DNA of 64,000 nucleotides, from positions 1 through 64,000 of the forward strand of contig JANDJZ010000068.1 in the NCBI GenBank assembly GCA_027943245.1, given 5' to 3'. The notes under the pieces were generated by a model. That model had not been told where the DNA came from, made no database searches, and saw only the letters and a list, made by a program, of their open reading frames with translations. Shown one piece after another: positions 34,674 to 46,265 of this stretch; the first letter of the stretch is position 1; every line of letters starts with the position of its first letter. The DNA comes from Acanthamoeba sp. SK_2022b. Taxonomy: Eukaryota > Discosea > Longamoebia > Acanthamoebidae. Made by a program: the position numbers and the translations under genes.

Positions 34674-37068
34674 ATGAAGCGCTCGCTTTCTTCATGGGCA
34701 ACACCACGCCCAGTCCACCGACCCTCCCCTTCCTTCCTTATGGCGGGTTGTGTGAGGGTCACGAGCGGTGGCGGTGCTTCTGTGGTGGCTTCGACGAGAC
34801 TGGTCCTGAAGCGAGGCTACAAGCCCATCAATCCCTATGCAGTGGACTTTCGACTGTCGCCCACCGACGCGCTGCAGGCCTTTGATAGGCATCATAAGCA
34901 ATCGTGGCTGTCGCCGCTCATGACCACCCTCAAGACCAGCAGCGACGTGCGGCCCGTCTTCCTGCCGTTTTGGGTCTTCGAGGCCTCTGTCAAAGGCATC
35001 GTGTCTGGCGAAGTACGTACGCTTGTGTACTCGATTTGTAATAGTTATATATATTTATATATTACTAAAATGTTTTTCGTTTTTTATTTTTAATAATTGC
35101 CAATAATTGTTTTTTACCACGTTTGCTCAGGTGGGCCATCGCATTCTGCGACCAGAGTACAACATGCGCACCAAACGGATGGAGATGAGGCAAACTATCC
35201 AGTGGCAGGCCACCAACAAGCATAAGATGTACGCCTTGGGCCGCTGAATGAATGCGAGCGATGGTGCTCACCGTGCTTGCACACTTTCAGGCCTTTGGTC
35301 AAGTTCCACAAGAACCAACCGGAGATGCAAGTCTTGGCGTCGTACGCGCACAAGCAAGAGCATGCGGAGGCCATCAAGGGCCAGTACGTAGATGCCGCCA
35401 AGCGGATGACCGCCGCCATGATGGAGGGGCCGCAGGGCGAGAAGCGTGAGGTACCCGACCATCTGCCCAACAACAGCAGCCGCAGCACAAAACCGCAGAT
35501 GCCGCCGCCAGCGTTGCTCACTTGCGCTCGTGCCAGGTCGAGCCGTTCGAAATGTTTCCTTCTGTGGCGCGAGAGCGACTCATTGCCGACCTCAAGACAT
35601 ACATCCTCCAAGACGGGTCGGAGTACTTGAGGTAGGTCAGGTTGCTTTGCGTTTGTTCGCACCGGCCAAGCGAAGCGATCCCCCCTCTCACGCAGGATTG
35701 GTCGCCATATCCAGGATCCTGTACAGCGCCGATGACGTCCGCTCGGTGACCATCGACTTCGACTTCATCGGCGACATCAAGGTATCAGTGGCCTTGGCCG
35801 TGTTATGACACAAGCGTCATCACGGTGCACCCCCAAAGTGGGTTCGCCTTCGCCTGGCTGACTGTCCGGCCTCTCTCTGTCTCTCTCTCTGTCTCTCTCT
35901 GCAGCCGTTTCCAGTGTACCTTCCATCCTACGTGGTCGAGTACAGCTACATGGGCCACAACTTCAGGGCCCTCGTGAACGGCGTCAACGGCCAAGTAGGC
36001 GGAGAACACCATTACTCTTCCTTCAAGGTATATGGATTCCGTTTGCTTTGCTCCGCGTGTCCAAGTGGACGCACCAGCACGAGACGGCGACCACTGCCAG
36101 AGCTGACTGACCTTCGATGGATGGAATGGGCAGGTTGGCGGTTTGACCGCCTTTAGCGCCATTGCCGGAGCGGCGCTCTTGGGCCTTGATTTCCTCAACG
36201 TTCCGAGCTTCATTTCCATCGGATTGGCGTCCGTCGTGGCGGGTTCGTTCGTCACCTATCGGCGTGCTCGTGGGCCCCTACCCGGCTTACAGTTGTGGCC
36301 TTTGTGCAGGAGTGGCGGCCCGTTTCTATCCCTTCTACGCCGATTGGTGGAAGGAGCAGAAGAGAGCGGCCGAAGAAGAGTCCCAGAAGCAACAAGCCCG
36401 GTACGGCGCTCATTCCACTGATTGACGGAGGAACCCCTAGGAGACGGTGATCTCACGATGGACGCAACTGTGACACAGTTTCTCGTGGGAAAGCGACTCC
36501 TTCTGGCGCGACTATGGCGAACATCAAAAGCAGCAGAGGGAAAAGGAACGCGAAGAGGAGCGTCGATGGCAGCAGAGCAGACAGCAACAGTACCAACGAC
36601 AACAGCAGTATCAGAGAACCGTACGCTTCCTCTCTCTTGCTCCCGCTTCTCTCAACTTGCGATTCGCCATTCACACCTGGCCTGGGCGGCGACCAAGGGC
36701 TACGACCGTGAGGCGCCACGGGCTCGCACACAGAGCGTCGACCCCAAGGGCTACTATCGCCTGCTCGAGCTGTCGGGCAAGGAGGGCACCGCCACCGAGG
36801 AGGAGATCAAGGTAACCGGACACGCGGCCCACTGTCTGCAAGCAGCAATGTGGCCTGAAGGAGTGTTGACGATTGCACGTGGTGTGTGCGTGTTGCGGTG
36901 GGACAGACGGCCTTCCGCCGCCTGGCGATGAAGTATCATCCCGACATGCAGAAGACGGAGCAGGAGAAGAAGAAGAGCAGCGAGGTCTTCAAGCAGGTCG
37001 TCACGGCCTACCAAGTGTTGCGCGACAAGACGAAGAGGAGCAACTACGACCGCTTCGGCAACGAGTGA
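34674..37068 (+). CDS. Mitochondrial-type membrane J-protein with C-terminal J domain
   Basis: About nine exons. The N-terminus [20 protein letters not shown] through [14 protein letters not shown] is basic, Ser/Thr-rich and without acidic residues: a strong mitochondrial presequence pattern. The middle has [35 protein letters not shown] and [20 protein letters not shown] with HHYSSFK. That LVNG-x-x-G-x-V-x-G element resembles a conserved strand pair of bacterial membrane zinc-ribbon proteins. A membrane hairpin follows ([35 protein letters not shown]). After a Gln/Arg/Glu-rich linker comes a complete J domain: [36 protein letters not shown] with HPD, and [19 protein letters not shown]. The J domain being last suggests an Hsp70 recruiter anchored in an organelle membrane. 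Confidence 0.8.
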
Positions 37069-37128
37069 TTGTTGTCGACGTGTGGCTTTCCTCTTTTTCC
37101 GCTACGCCGTTCCATCCGAACAAACGAG

Positions 37129-38416
37129 ATGGAGGCCAACGGACAGGATGGCAACAGGATCGATGTGCCCGTCCTTGAGGAGGGACCAAAGCGGGAGAGG
37201 ATGAAGCCACGACGAGCGATTCACTACCTGTTTGAACGAATCAAGACCCACCCGGAGGCCTATTCGCCAGATTTAATCGAGTGCATGGCGCAGCCGTGGT
37301 GGGGCGAGCTGGTTCATGGTGATTACATCCATCCCGACTTCTACCAACTCTTCAATCACAAAAATCTTGCTAAGGAGCTTACCGAGGCCTGGGCCAGCTA
37401 CCTCAAAGTGAAGCAGCTGCTCTCACGCATTAATTTCGACCACCGAGTCGAGCCAGCGGCATCCTCGCCATCGGGCGATTCGAACGGCAGCACAACGACA
37501 TCTCTTACATCGCCAGCTGACGATGCGGAGCTGTATTTGTTCGACATGTGCAGCGGTAAGGGCTTCAACGTGTTCCTCATCAGCAAGATGCTTCCGGGCC
37601 GGTTCACCAAGATCTACGCCATCGACAAGGATCAAAAGATGAGCCTCGAACACTTCAACGCGCTCGACGGTGTCAAGTTCAAGTACGCTGACGTGCACCA
37701 CCGACGCTTCAACGAGTGGATCGCGCGCAAGCTGGGCGCCGAAGGCGGCAACGAGGGCAACCGCAAGGCCAGGCGCCACCGCAAGTGGCTGGCCGAACAG
37801 CAGCGCAACAAATCCCAGCCTACGCAGGAGCCCGCAGCCGACGGTGGTGACGCCGGCGAGGCGGCAGCACTCGCCGAAGAGGAGGCGCGAAGGGAGAAGC
37901 AGCGAATGAAGCGAAGGAAGAGGGTGGGCCTCTTCCTGGGCGTCCATCTTTGCGGAGAGCTCAGCCAGACCTTTGTCGGGCTGTACAACAGCACGCCTGG
38001 GCTGGCCGGCATGGTGCTCTCGCCCTGCTGCCTGCCCAAGCACGATCGCGGGCCCGTGGAGCGCGCCAAGAAGCTCGGCCTCGACTCCTATTCCTACTGG
38101 GCCCTCCAGCTCTACCTCATGGTCGGCCCTGGACCTCTGCTCACCTACAAGGACCTTTCGCCCGTCGTACGTGCACCCCATCGCCTGCACAGGCTACCCC
38201 GATCGCAGCCAGCGGCCTAACCGTTGATCACCTGCGCAGGAGGACGTGCTCAGCACAAAGAACGCCTTCATCACCTCCATCAAGCGACCCTTCATCAAAC
38301 AGGACTGGAAACCCGACCACCACCATCACGAGGCAGAACCAGCAGCCGATACCACCACCTCCTGCCCCACCGGGACGGACACGACAGCAGCTGCAGTAGT
38401 ACTTGAGCAAGCGTGA
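37129..38416 (+). CDS. SAM-dependent methyltransferase (Methyltransf_32-like)
   Basis: Two exons; one intron starts at the GTACGTGC after DLSPV (about 38167) and ends at the CAG before GAGGACGTGC. The SAM-binding motif is LYLFDMCSGKGFNVFLISKM followed by the acidic turn IYAIDKDQKMS and KFKYADVHHRR. After a charged insert rich in Arg/Lys/Glu the chain reads VGLFLGVHLCGELSQTFVGL and MVLSPCCLPKHDRG. The HLCG and SPCC pair resembles the METTL25/TRM13-like group of methyltransferases, whose substrates are RNA or protein; the exact substrate cannot be told. The N-terminal 100 residues (ERIKTHPEAYSPDLIECM, DYIHPDFYQLFNHKN) are helical. The C-terminus is His- and Thr-rich. ATG at 37129 is the first in frame. 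Confidence 0.75.
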
Positions 38417-38516
38417 TGTCTCTCACAACAAAAAAGCAAAAAGAAAAGAAAAAAAGAAAAAAAGCAGTTATTACTTGTCGACATAAGAAGCGGCAGGAGA
38501 AGAAAGAGCAAGAAAG

Positions 38517-40903
38517 ATGGGCAGAGGGGCGTACACGACCTTGGGAGGTGCACAAGATGATGCAGAGCTGGCCCAAATGGTGGCCCAAGAGGCGTCGTGT
38601 ACTGCTCGCACCCGCGCTTGGCTCGGACTAGGGGGCGACGGTTCGCAGCTCGACGACGACAGCCAGCGCCGTCGCCGGTGGCTGATGATCACCACAGCCC
38701 TCTTTTTCGTGGCCGTCGTCATCGTCCTCATCGGCTTCGTTCTTCTCGTCTGGCAATAGTACCACGCCCCTCCCGCAATTAATTAATATTTATTAATTCT
38801 CTTTTTTTGGGGTATTTATTATTACTTTGCGTGCAGCGATGGAGAGAGCACGCCGTCGAATGATCTGAAAAACACGGTCCTTCTGATCTCCATCGACGGC
38901 TTCCGCAACGAGTACCTGGCCCGCAACGACATCGGTGCGCGTTGCACACGTGCTGTTATCGTGGTTGCTGTTGAGTCTCTGACCCCGCAGCCCCTCCTCT
39001 CCAGCGATGCCACATATCCGATCGTTGATCCAACAAGGAGTGGTCCTGTCCAATGGCCTCATCGCCAGCTTCCCGTCCAAGACCTTCCCCAACCACTACA
39101 CGTGCGTTTCGGCGTCGGCTGTGGGCTCTTTCCTCCGGGTCCTGTGCGCCTGGACTCACTCGGCGCCGTTGTGTCGTGCGCAGCGTCGTGACGGGCCTCT
39201 ACCCAGAGAGCCATGGCATCGTCAGCAATACCATGTACGACCCCGTCTTCAACGCCACCTTCACGATCAGAAACCCCAACGCGGTCACAGGTACCGAGGC
39301 CGCACGCATTCGCCGCAGAGCGCACGTTCGTCGTCGTTGGCGACGATGGTGTCGTTTCACTGAATCGCGACCACGCGTGCAGACGGCAGGTGGTGGGGAG
39401 GCGAGCCTCTGTGGGTCACCGCCGAGAAGCAGGGACAAAGGGCGGGCACCTACTTCTGGTGCGCACGCCTCGCCCCTGCCCTCCCCCCCCTCACAAATCG
39501 CTGCGGCCCGCAGTGCCGCTGTCCGCGTGCTGACGGCTTGCGCGCAGGCCCGGCAGCGAAGCCGAGATCAAGGGCTACCGCCCGTCGTACTATGTCCCCT
39601 ACAACTCCGCCACGCCGTATGAAAGCCGAGTTAACCAAGTAAGCCCGCTATCTCAAAGGGGGGAGACTCGGTTTGACTGTTCCCTGGTTGTCCTACTCAC
39701 GTACGCGTGCCTTCATTTTTCGAACGAGTGCAGGTGCTGGAATGGCTCGACTACGGCGTGGATGAGCGTCCGACTTTCCTCACCCTCTACTTCGAGGGAG
39801 TGGACACGCAGGGCCACTACTACGGGCCCGATTCGGTACCTCAGGGCTAGCTTAGGAGTTGGATGGGGGATGTCTGGCCCCACCACGCCACCAATCTCTC
39901 TTTCTCCCCCCCCCCCCGCACTATGGCTGATGCTTCTCTCCCGGTGGCTGTAACAAGCCCGAAGTGGTGAAGGCCATCGAAGACGCCGATGCGGCTCTCG
40001 GGAAGCTGATTGCAGGACTACAGAAGAGGGAGGTGTTCGAGTCGATCGACATCATTCTCGTGTACCTCTTTCTCTCCCTCCCCCCCCCGCTCTCGCGTCT
40101 CCTCTGAGAACAAGGGCCTTCCCTCCACCTGATGGTCGCTGCGCGTGCGACGGTTGCAGGTCCGACCACGGCATGACCGCTTTGTCGCCGGAGCGGGTCG
40201 TCTACCTCGAAGACTGCATCAATACGGCCACCGTCAAGGTCATCAACGATGGACCGATTCTCATGATCATCCCCAACAGTACGACTCGCCCTTGGCTCGC
40301 GATCGCTGAGTGCGCCTGAGCCGCTCGATGGAGATTGACTGGGTTTGTTTGTCTCTGCGTGGCCCCAAGCCCTGGGGGACGAGCAGCAACTGGTGGACCA
40401 GCTCCAGAACGCGCATCCCAACATGACGGCCTATCTCAAGCAGGACCTGCCCGCTCGGTTCCACTACAACGACAACCGTCGCATCACCCCCATCGTGGGC
40501 GTAATGGGTGCGTCAGCAGAGGAGGAGGGGCTGCCCTGATTGCGTGTGTCGGTTGGAATGCGTCTGCTGACCGATACGCTGAGCGCAGATCTTGGCTGGG
40601 TGATCCTCAACAAGGGCGCCACGGTTATCAAAGGAGACCACGGCTACGATCCCGAGGTGCCCACGTTGCCTACGCGTAGTCGTATTGTCTGCGCGCTACT
40701 CACTTGCGCCCCCTCTTCATTTACAGTATACGGACATGCGAGCGATCTTCGTGGGGCGTGGTCCGCACTTCAAGTCTGGCGTGAGGGTCGAGCAGTCCTT
40801 CCAGAACATCGAGATCTACAACCTCATGGCCAACATCTTGGGCCTGACCCCCGCCACCAACAACGGCACCCTCGCGCACGTAGAGTCTGTCCTCAAGCAG
40901 TGA
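38517..40903 (+). CDS. Ectonucleotide pyrophosphatase/phosphodiesterase (ENPP-like)
   Basis: About twelve exons. The N-terminus is a type II membrane anchor: some 55 polar residues, RRRR, then [20 protein letters not shown]. The catalytic domain follows: [15 protein letters not shown] with the first metal-binding Asp; [11 protein letters not shown] with the Thr nucleophile; [56 protein letters not shown] with the second metal Asp/His; [36 protein letters not shown]; and [15 protein letters not shown]. All metal and nucleophile residues of the alkaline-phosphatase superfamily are present. It should hydrolyse nucleotides or phospholipids outside the cell or in a lumen. The nuclease-like C-terminal domain of long animal ENPPs is absent, as in ENPP4/5/6-like and plant forms. 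Confidence 0.9.
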
Positions 40904-41245
40904 GGTGCTCGCATCGTTTCTCGTGTTTCAAACCAATTTTTCGGTTACCATGCGACGAAATACATGGTAGACCAACAACGGACTTCACAATCTGTCTGTT
41001 GTCGAACACCAACACCAGATCAGGGGAGGGGGGACAGCGGGTGATGAATGTTTGATTGTCTTTCGTTGTTGTTGGTGCGAAAGACAGGACATCAGAAGAA
41101 GCGCCATCGTGGGTGTTTGTGACAATGCCGATAGAGTAGAAGCGGGAATCGAGAATGGGGGGGAGGGGGATGATGAGCGCTTTGTCTGTGTCAACGACTT
41201 GCGGCGTGAAACAGAGTGTCCTTCTGACGGAGCTACGCGGAAGGC
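40904..41245. other. Convergent 3' intergenic region, ENPP / LSM14
   Basis: These 342 bases hold both 3' UTRs. No gene, RNA or terminator-like structure stands out; a G-rich purine stretch lies at 41156-41172. Confidence 0.4.
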
Positions 41246-43371
41246 TCAGTGTCCAACCACGGGCGAAGGGTTCTGGCCCACGGGCTGCAGCAAGGCCAGT
41301 GGAGAAGAGACCATGGAGACGTTAGGTCGAAACCGAGAGGAAAGAGAAGGAGGAAGACATCAGCCGTACCACGAATCTCTTCTGGGGAGCAGACGAGCCC
41401 CTGACGGCAGCAGCATAACCGCCACGGCCTGAGGAATAACCTCCGCGGGCGGGCCTGCTGTCCACGGGCTGGTTGTTGCCGCTGGCGGCGGCACCACCAT
41501 GAGCCTGGTGCGGGCCGGGAGGACCATAGCGTCTCGGGGCTCCGCGGTGGTGCACTCTCCTGGAGACACAAAAAAAAAAAAAACGAGCAGTGACGTTGTG
41601 AGCCTTTGCGCCGCAGCATGATAGTTGCAGAGGAGGAGGAGGCGGCGAACCTGTCATTGGCGGCCCTGCCAAAGGTCTCGGCGTTGAGGCTCCTCTCGTG
41701 ACGGCGGCGCTCGGATCTGGCAGTGCCGCCCTCGCCGTCGTCCTTCAGACGGTCGAGCGATTCGCACGAAATGCTGTCGAAGAAGGACGTCGACTTATCG
41801 TACGCCTTCTCGGTCGGCACGGGGAGAGGCGCAACCTCGCCCTCGGTGCTGGTCTCACTATCGCCGTGCACGGCGCCCTTATGGTTGATGGTGGAAAGCC
41901 GTCAGCGTGAGCCGTGCTGAGCAAACAACGCGGAGAAGGGAGCGGTGCGCGGACATACCTTGAGTACTTCCTCCTTGATCTTCTCCTTGTCGAACTTGGA
42001 GTTGGCCTTCTCGAAATCAAACTCGGGCAGCTTCTGGGGGGCGCTGTTGTACCTGCCGCTACCGCCGCCGCCACCGCCGCCGCCTCCGGACCTGGGTCCG
42101 CTTCCGCTCCTGGCATCAGGGCCGCCCTGGGGCCTGCCGTGATGGGGATGACCGCCGTTTCCGCTTGCGCCAGTCCTCGGCTGAGAGGGGGCGCCACTTC
42201 TTCGGTCCTGACCTCCGCGCGCGGGAGCACCACCGGCAGACGAAGGACCGCCGTGCTGACCATGGCCACCCTGATTTACACCCCGCTGGCCACCTCCGCT
42301 CCGCGGTCCGCTCCTGTTGTAGGACGACCTGTCTCGCCTCTCTCCGCTTCCGTAGCCGCCAACGGCAGGAGCAGCGCTGCCGGTGTAGGGACCGAGCAGC
42401 GATGCGCCGGCATCGGCGTCGTGATGCTTGGCCGCAGCGTGGCTGCTGCCGTTCTCTTCCTGGTGCTGGTCCGCAGAGTAGACGGTACCATCCGATGCGG
42501 GCTCGACGCGCACGGCCTCAGTGGCCGCAGCGGGGCTCGACTCCACCCCCGAGTCGCCCGGCTTCTCCTCGTCCTCCGCCTTTCCGCTGACCTTGGTGAC
42601 GTCGACAGCAGCGGCCTGCTGCGAATCTTCCCGATCTTCACCGTCCGCTACTGCTGCCGCAGGGGGGGCAGAAGCGGCCTGTTGGCCCTTGGTGGCGGGC
42701 TGTCCGGGCAGGGGCTGGCCCGGCTGCTGAGGATAGGGGGGCTGGCCCGGCATCGGCCCCATTTGATGTGGCCGCGGTGGGTAGGCGCCCGGGTAGCCGT
42801 ACGAGTTGTACATCTGGTACGGGTTGTTGTACGGGTACTGGTACATTCCAGGATAGCCGTACATGCTCGGCTGAGGACCAGCTCCCATCGGATTCTCGGG
42901 AATCTGCATCTAGATATCGCGGCAGCACGATCAGATCACGAGGAACAAGTGCGGCTCATTGAAAAGGTGGAGAGTACCGCGTTGATGATGGCAGGATCGT
43001 TTGGGGGCTGGGGCTGCGCTGGCTGAGGGGGCGGTTCGCACACCTGGAGGTCCTTGATGTCGGAGCCCCTAAAGATAATGTAGTCGTACACGTTGTTCGA
43101 AGGAGGGATCTGCTGCCCATCTTTCCGCCTGCCTTCCGTTCCAAATGACCGCACTATATCGCAACGAAAGAAAGGGGATCATTGAGACGCTGCCGCTGAA
43201 AATGAGAACCATGGCGTTGAGGCCGCGCGCGAGTGTGCTTTTACCATTTTGAAGGGCCACCGTCGATTGTTTAGGATCAATGGAGAAGAGGATGCCTTCG
43301 TAGCGGATGCCGCTAACAGAAATCAGGCTAATCCTGCTCCCAATGTAGGGTATGGGTGCGCCTCCACTCAT
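41246..43371 (-). CDS. LSM14/Scd6/RAP55-family mRNP protein
   Basis: Translation repressor and P-body component. The N-terminal LSm domain is [46 protein letters not shown], and [18 protein letters not shown] Pro/Tyr/Gln-rich segment follows, then RGG-type Arg/Gly repeats. The FDF box reads [20 protein letters not shown], the FFD box [15 protein letters not shown], and the TFG box [15 protein letters not shown]. The end is again RG-rich ([17 protein letters not shown]). All four diagnostic elements are in family order, so the call is secure. C-terminus: the frame can read through to a stop at 41322, but a GTACGG donor after KRFV and an acceptor near 41291 give the alternative ending [12 protein letters not shown] at 41246, which I prefer. 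Confidence 0.88.
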
Positions 43372-43664
43372 GCTTCCTGCGGGGCACAGACAATTCGAAG
43401 GCTCCATCATTAATGAATGATCAAACGTGGGTCGAAGGGAACATTTGGCGAGCAGAAAAGCGTGGCAGATCAGATTTGCCCTATATACCTTGCTGCTGCT
43501 CGCCCAATCAGTACTTCTCTCGCTACGTGATCGCCGGTCGTATGGATGGCCACTCGCTCCAGAGAAACACACAGACTACGCCACCTCACGCATGGTCATT
43601 TTTCAGTTTCCTTTTGGCGTGGAATTTCAATCGCGAAGAAAACGCAAAGAAAATGGGTATTGGC

Positions 43665-46065
43665 TCAAGAAGCACCGACGGCTGAGGGTGAGGACACATC
43701 GTGGAGGAGCATCTGTGAGATAGCATAGAGGCTGTGGACCAGGTGCTCCTGTGGGTTGAACAGCGAATTGTACACGTGCACCACCGTCCCGCTTGGCTCG
43801 ACAACGTACGTCACCCGTCCTGCAGCACGAAAATAGTCAGACACACGTGAATTCACACGCATCTCGCGTGGAGAGGTGAGTCAGTACCAGGGGCGAGGCC
43901 GCCCATTGCGTCAGGAACGCCAAACAGCTCTCTCACCTCGTTCTTGGGATCACTGTGTCAAGAGATAGAGTAAGTAACTGCATTGCGAGGGGAGGGAAGA
44001 GCTCTAGTGGAGCAGTACCTCAGTAACCGGAAGGGAATATTGTACTTGGCAGCAAAGCGCGAGTGGCATGCGGCGGAATCGCCGCTGATGCCCACTATCT
44101 CGCAATCGGCGTAGTGGAACAGCGAGAATTGGTCTCGGAAGGCCTTGTTCTCTCGTGTGCAGCCCGGCGTGAAGTCTGCACGACCCAAGCGGATTAGACA
44201 CGATTCTGGCGTAGTGTTGATGTGCGATAGAGAAACCAGTGGGGCCTCACCCTTGGGATAGAAGAACAGAACGATCCGTTTGTTCATGCGCAGGCTGTCC
44301 TCGATCGAGTATGACTTGCCCTTACCGTCCTTGAGGGTGAAAAAAGGGACCTTGTCGCCCACATTGACGGGCTCCGGCTTCTTTTTGTGCTTCTCCGCCT
44401 TCAGCTTTGTCTGGTCACACGCGCCCTCGCACGTCTTTCCCACGCTTTTCCTGCACTTGGCGTGCGCTGGAAAGTTGCAACCTGCACGAAACGATCATCA
44501 GCGATGGCGGTTCAGGTACGCCATGAAGGGAGCGGTATGAGGTACTCTTGCACAGATAGGCCTTGCGGATCCCGAAGATGAACTTGCGGCAGTGTCGACA
44601 CATGGTGGGCGAGAACGGGTTGAAGATCTCCTTCTTAAACGCGTGCTCCTGCGCGGTGGGCTCCTCAGCCTCCTGGTTGAGCTCCTCTATGACGGTGTCA
44701 AAGTCGCGGCTCTCCTTCTCCGCCTCTTCCATCTCCTTGGCCAGCTTGTCAAGCGAGAGGTCGTCCTCGTCCTCATCGCTATCCTCGGCGCTTCGTGGTG
44801 ACTTCCAGTCGTTCTCGATGTCCTGTTGCTGCACCTCCTGGCCCTGTTGACGTCAACACGTGGTGGCCAGAGTGAGAATGGTCGACCTGACAGAGAGGAA
44901 GTGCTCTGCGTGGCCGCAGTACCAAGAAGATGGTGGCATGGTGAAGAATGCAGTTCTCTATAACGAGGCACTGGGCGCGGATCTTGAAGATGATGTCCAG
45001 CCCGTCACTCTCGGCCTTGAGCAGCGATGGTCCGAACACGATAGCCAGGTTGGAGGCGTTCATCTTGTTCTCCTCGCAGTTATCAGCAATGAGCACCAGA
45101 AGCTGCACCAACCGGTGAAGCATGTTTCGTCTGTTCTCGGGAAGCTTCGAGATGAGGTCCTTGAGCAGCGCCAGTCGCTCGTTGATGTCCGTGATCTCTG
45201 TTGTCACCGCGCGAGCGTGAGGCGAAGGCTTCATCTCTGCTATCGCAGTTAGCAACGAGGAGACGGTGGTTACCTGAGGCGCCGAGGAAGGAGTCGTAGA
45301 AGGCGTGTGGAAGTAGCGGGTCCTTCTGCTCGCGGAAGTAAGCCTTGAGCACGCTCGCTACGATGTGAATCTCACCCGCATAGGGCTCGAACAGTTTTTG
45401 CATCTCCTCCTCGCAGGCCTTCCTGGCAATGATGTCCCCGCAAGCCAGCACGAGCTCGCCCACGGTGCGGGCATTGCCGCTCAGGCGAAAGATACCCAAC
45501 GTGTCCTTGCCTGGCACAGAGCGATTATTCACACGCCCGAAGAACGAAAGCGAAAAACCTCACGCGGGAGGGGAGGTTTACCGTTGCTCTCGATGAAGCG
45601 GCAGAGAAAGTCGACAAGTGGCAGCCATAGGGGAGGCGCAAAGCTCTTGGCTGGCGCTGGCGCCTGAGACTTGAACGTCGGCACCTGGCTGACGGAGCTT
45701 GACGTGGCCGTCGTTGTCTCGGCCCGGCTCCCGCTGAGGAGGCGCACTAGGGACGTGCTGCGCCGCTTGGACTTCCTGCCGCTCCCTTGGGGCGATGAGT
45801 CGGCAGAAAGCGGGCGGGACTCGGCGATGTCGGCGATGGTCCAGGTCTTGCCCTTAGCCGAGCGGCGCGAAACAAACTGGCGGAAGAACTGCAGGGACTC
45901 GTCGGCGGGCGGCGACGAAGACGGAGATAAAGGAACGGACAAAGACGGGGTAGGCGAGGGCGGAGGCGAAGATAGGGGCGATTGCGTGGTGGACGAGGAT
46001 GGGGGAGGGGCAGTGACGGAGAGCGTGGGCGCCACGCCGACTTTGTGGCCTCCGCTCTTTTGCAT
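43665..46065 (-). CDS. RhoGAP - C1 zinc finger - peroxiredoxin (PrxQ/BCP-like) fusion
   Basis: N-terminal Ser/Pro-rich region, then a RhoGAP domain: LPLVDFLCRFIESNG, TLGIFRLSGNARTVGELVLA with the arginine finger, VASVLKAYFREQKDPLLPHA, and NKMNASNLAIVFGPSLLK. An acidic coiled coil follows (DKLAKEMEEAEKESRDFDTV). The C1 domain reads EHAFKKEIFNPFSPTMCRHC, KFIFGIRKAYLCKS, CNFPAHAKCRKSVGKTC. A single exon, 44481-44251, contains the second half of C1 and continues without a break into the peroxiredoxin start (VNVGDKVPFFTLKDG, IVLFFYPKG). Later exons give DFTPGCTRENKAFRD with the peroxidatic Cys, CEIVGISGDSAACHSRFAAK, DPKNEVRELFGVPDAMGG and RVTYVVEPSGTVVHVYNS. It should inactivate Rho GTPases at membranes and reduce peroxide. 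The usual PrxQ resolving Cys five residues after the peroxidatic one is replaced. Confidence 0.85.
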
Positions 46066-46265
46066 CTCCTGCTTGGTGCGCGTGACAGTGCGGCTGGAAG
46101 TGATGTAGTATTGCGTTTGTTCTACCGCAACGAGTGCGAAGCAGCCCAAACACCGGTTGCTAAGCCATGCTGTCCGACAATAATAATGTCCATGGCGTCC
46201 TGTAATCTGGAATGACACCAATAGCGTTTTATTTACAAACAGGCGATAGCCCGTTTACTTGAAGC

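Noticed and set aside
43665..44443. Peroxiredoxin as a separate gene starting at 44443
   Set aside because: The frame opens with GTG, not ATG, and continues upstream without a break into the conserved C1 sequence CNFPAHAKCRKSVGKTC.
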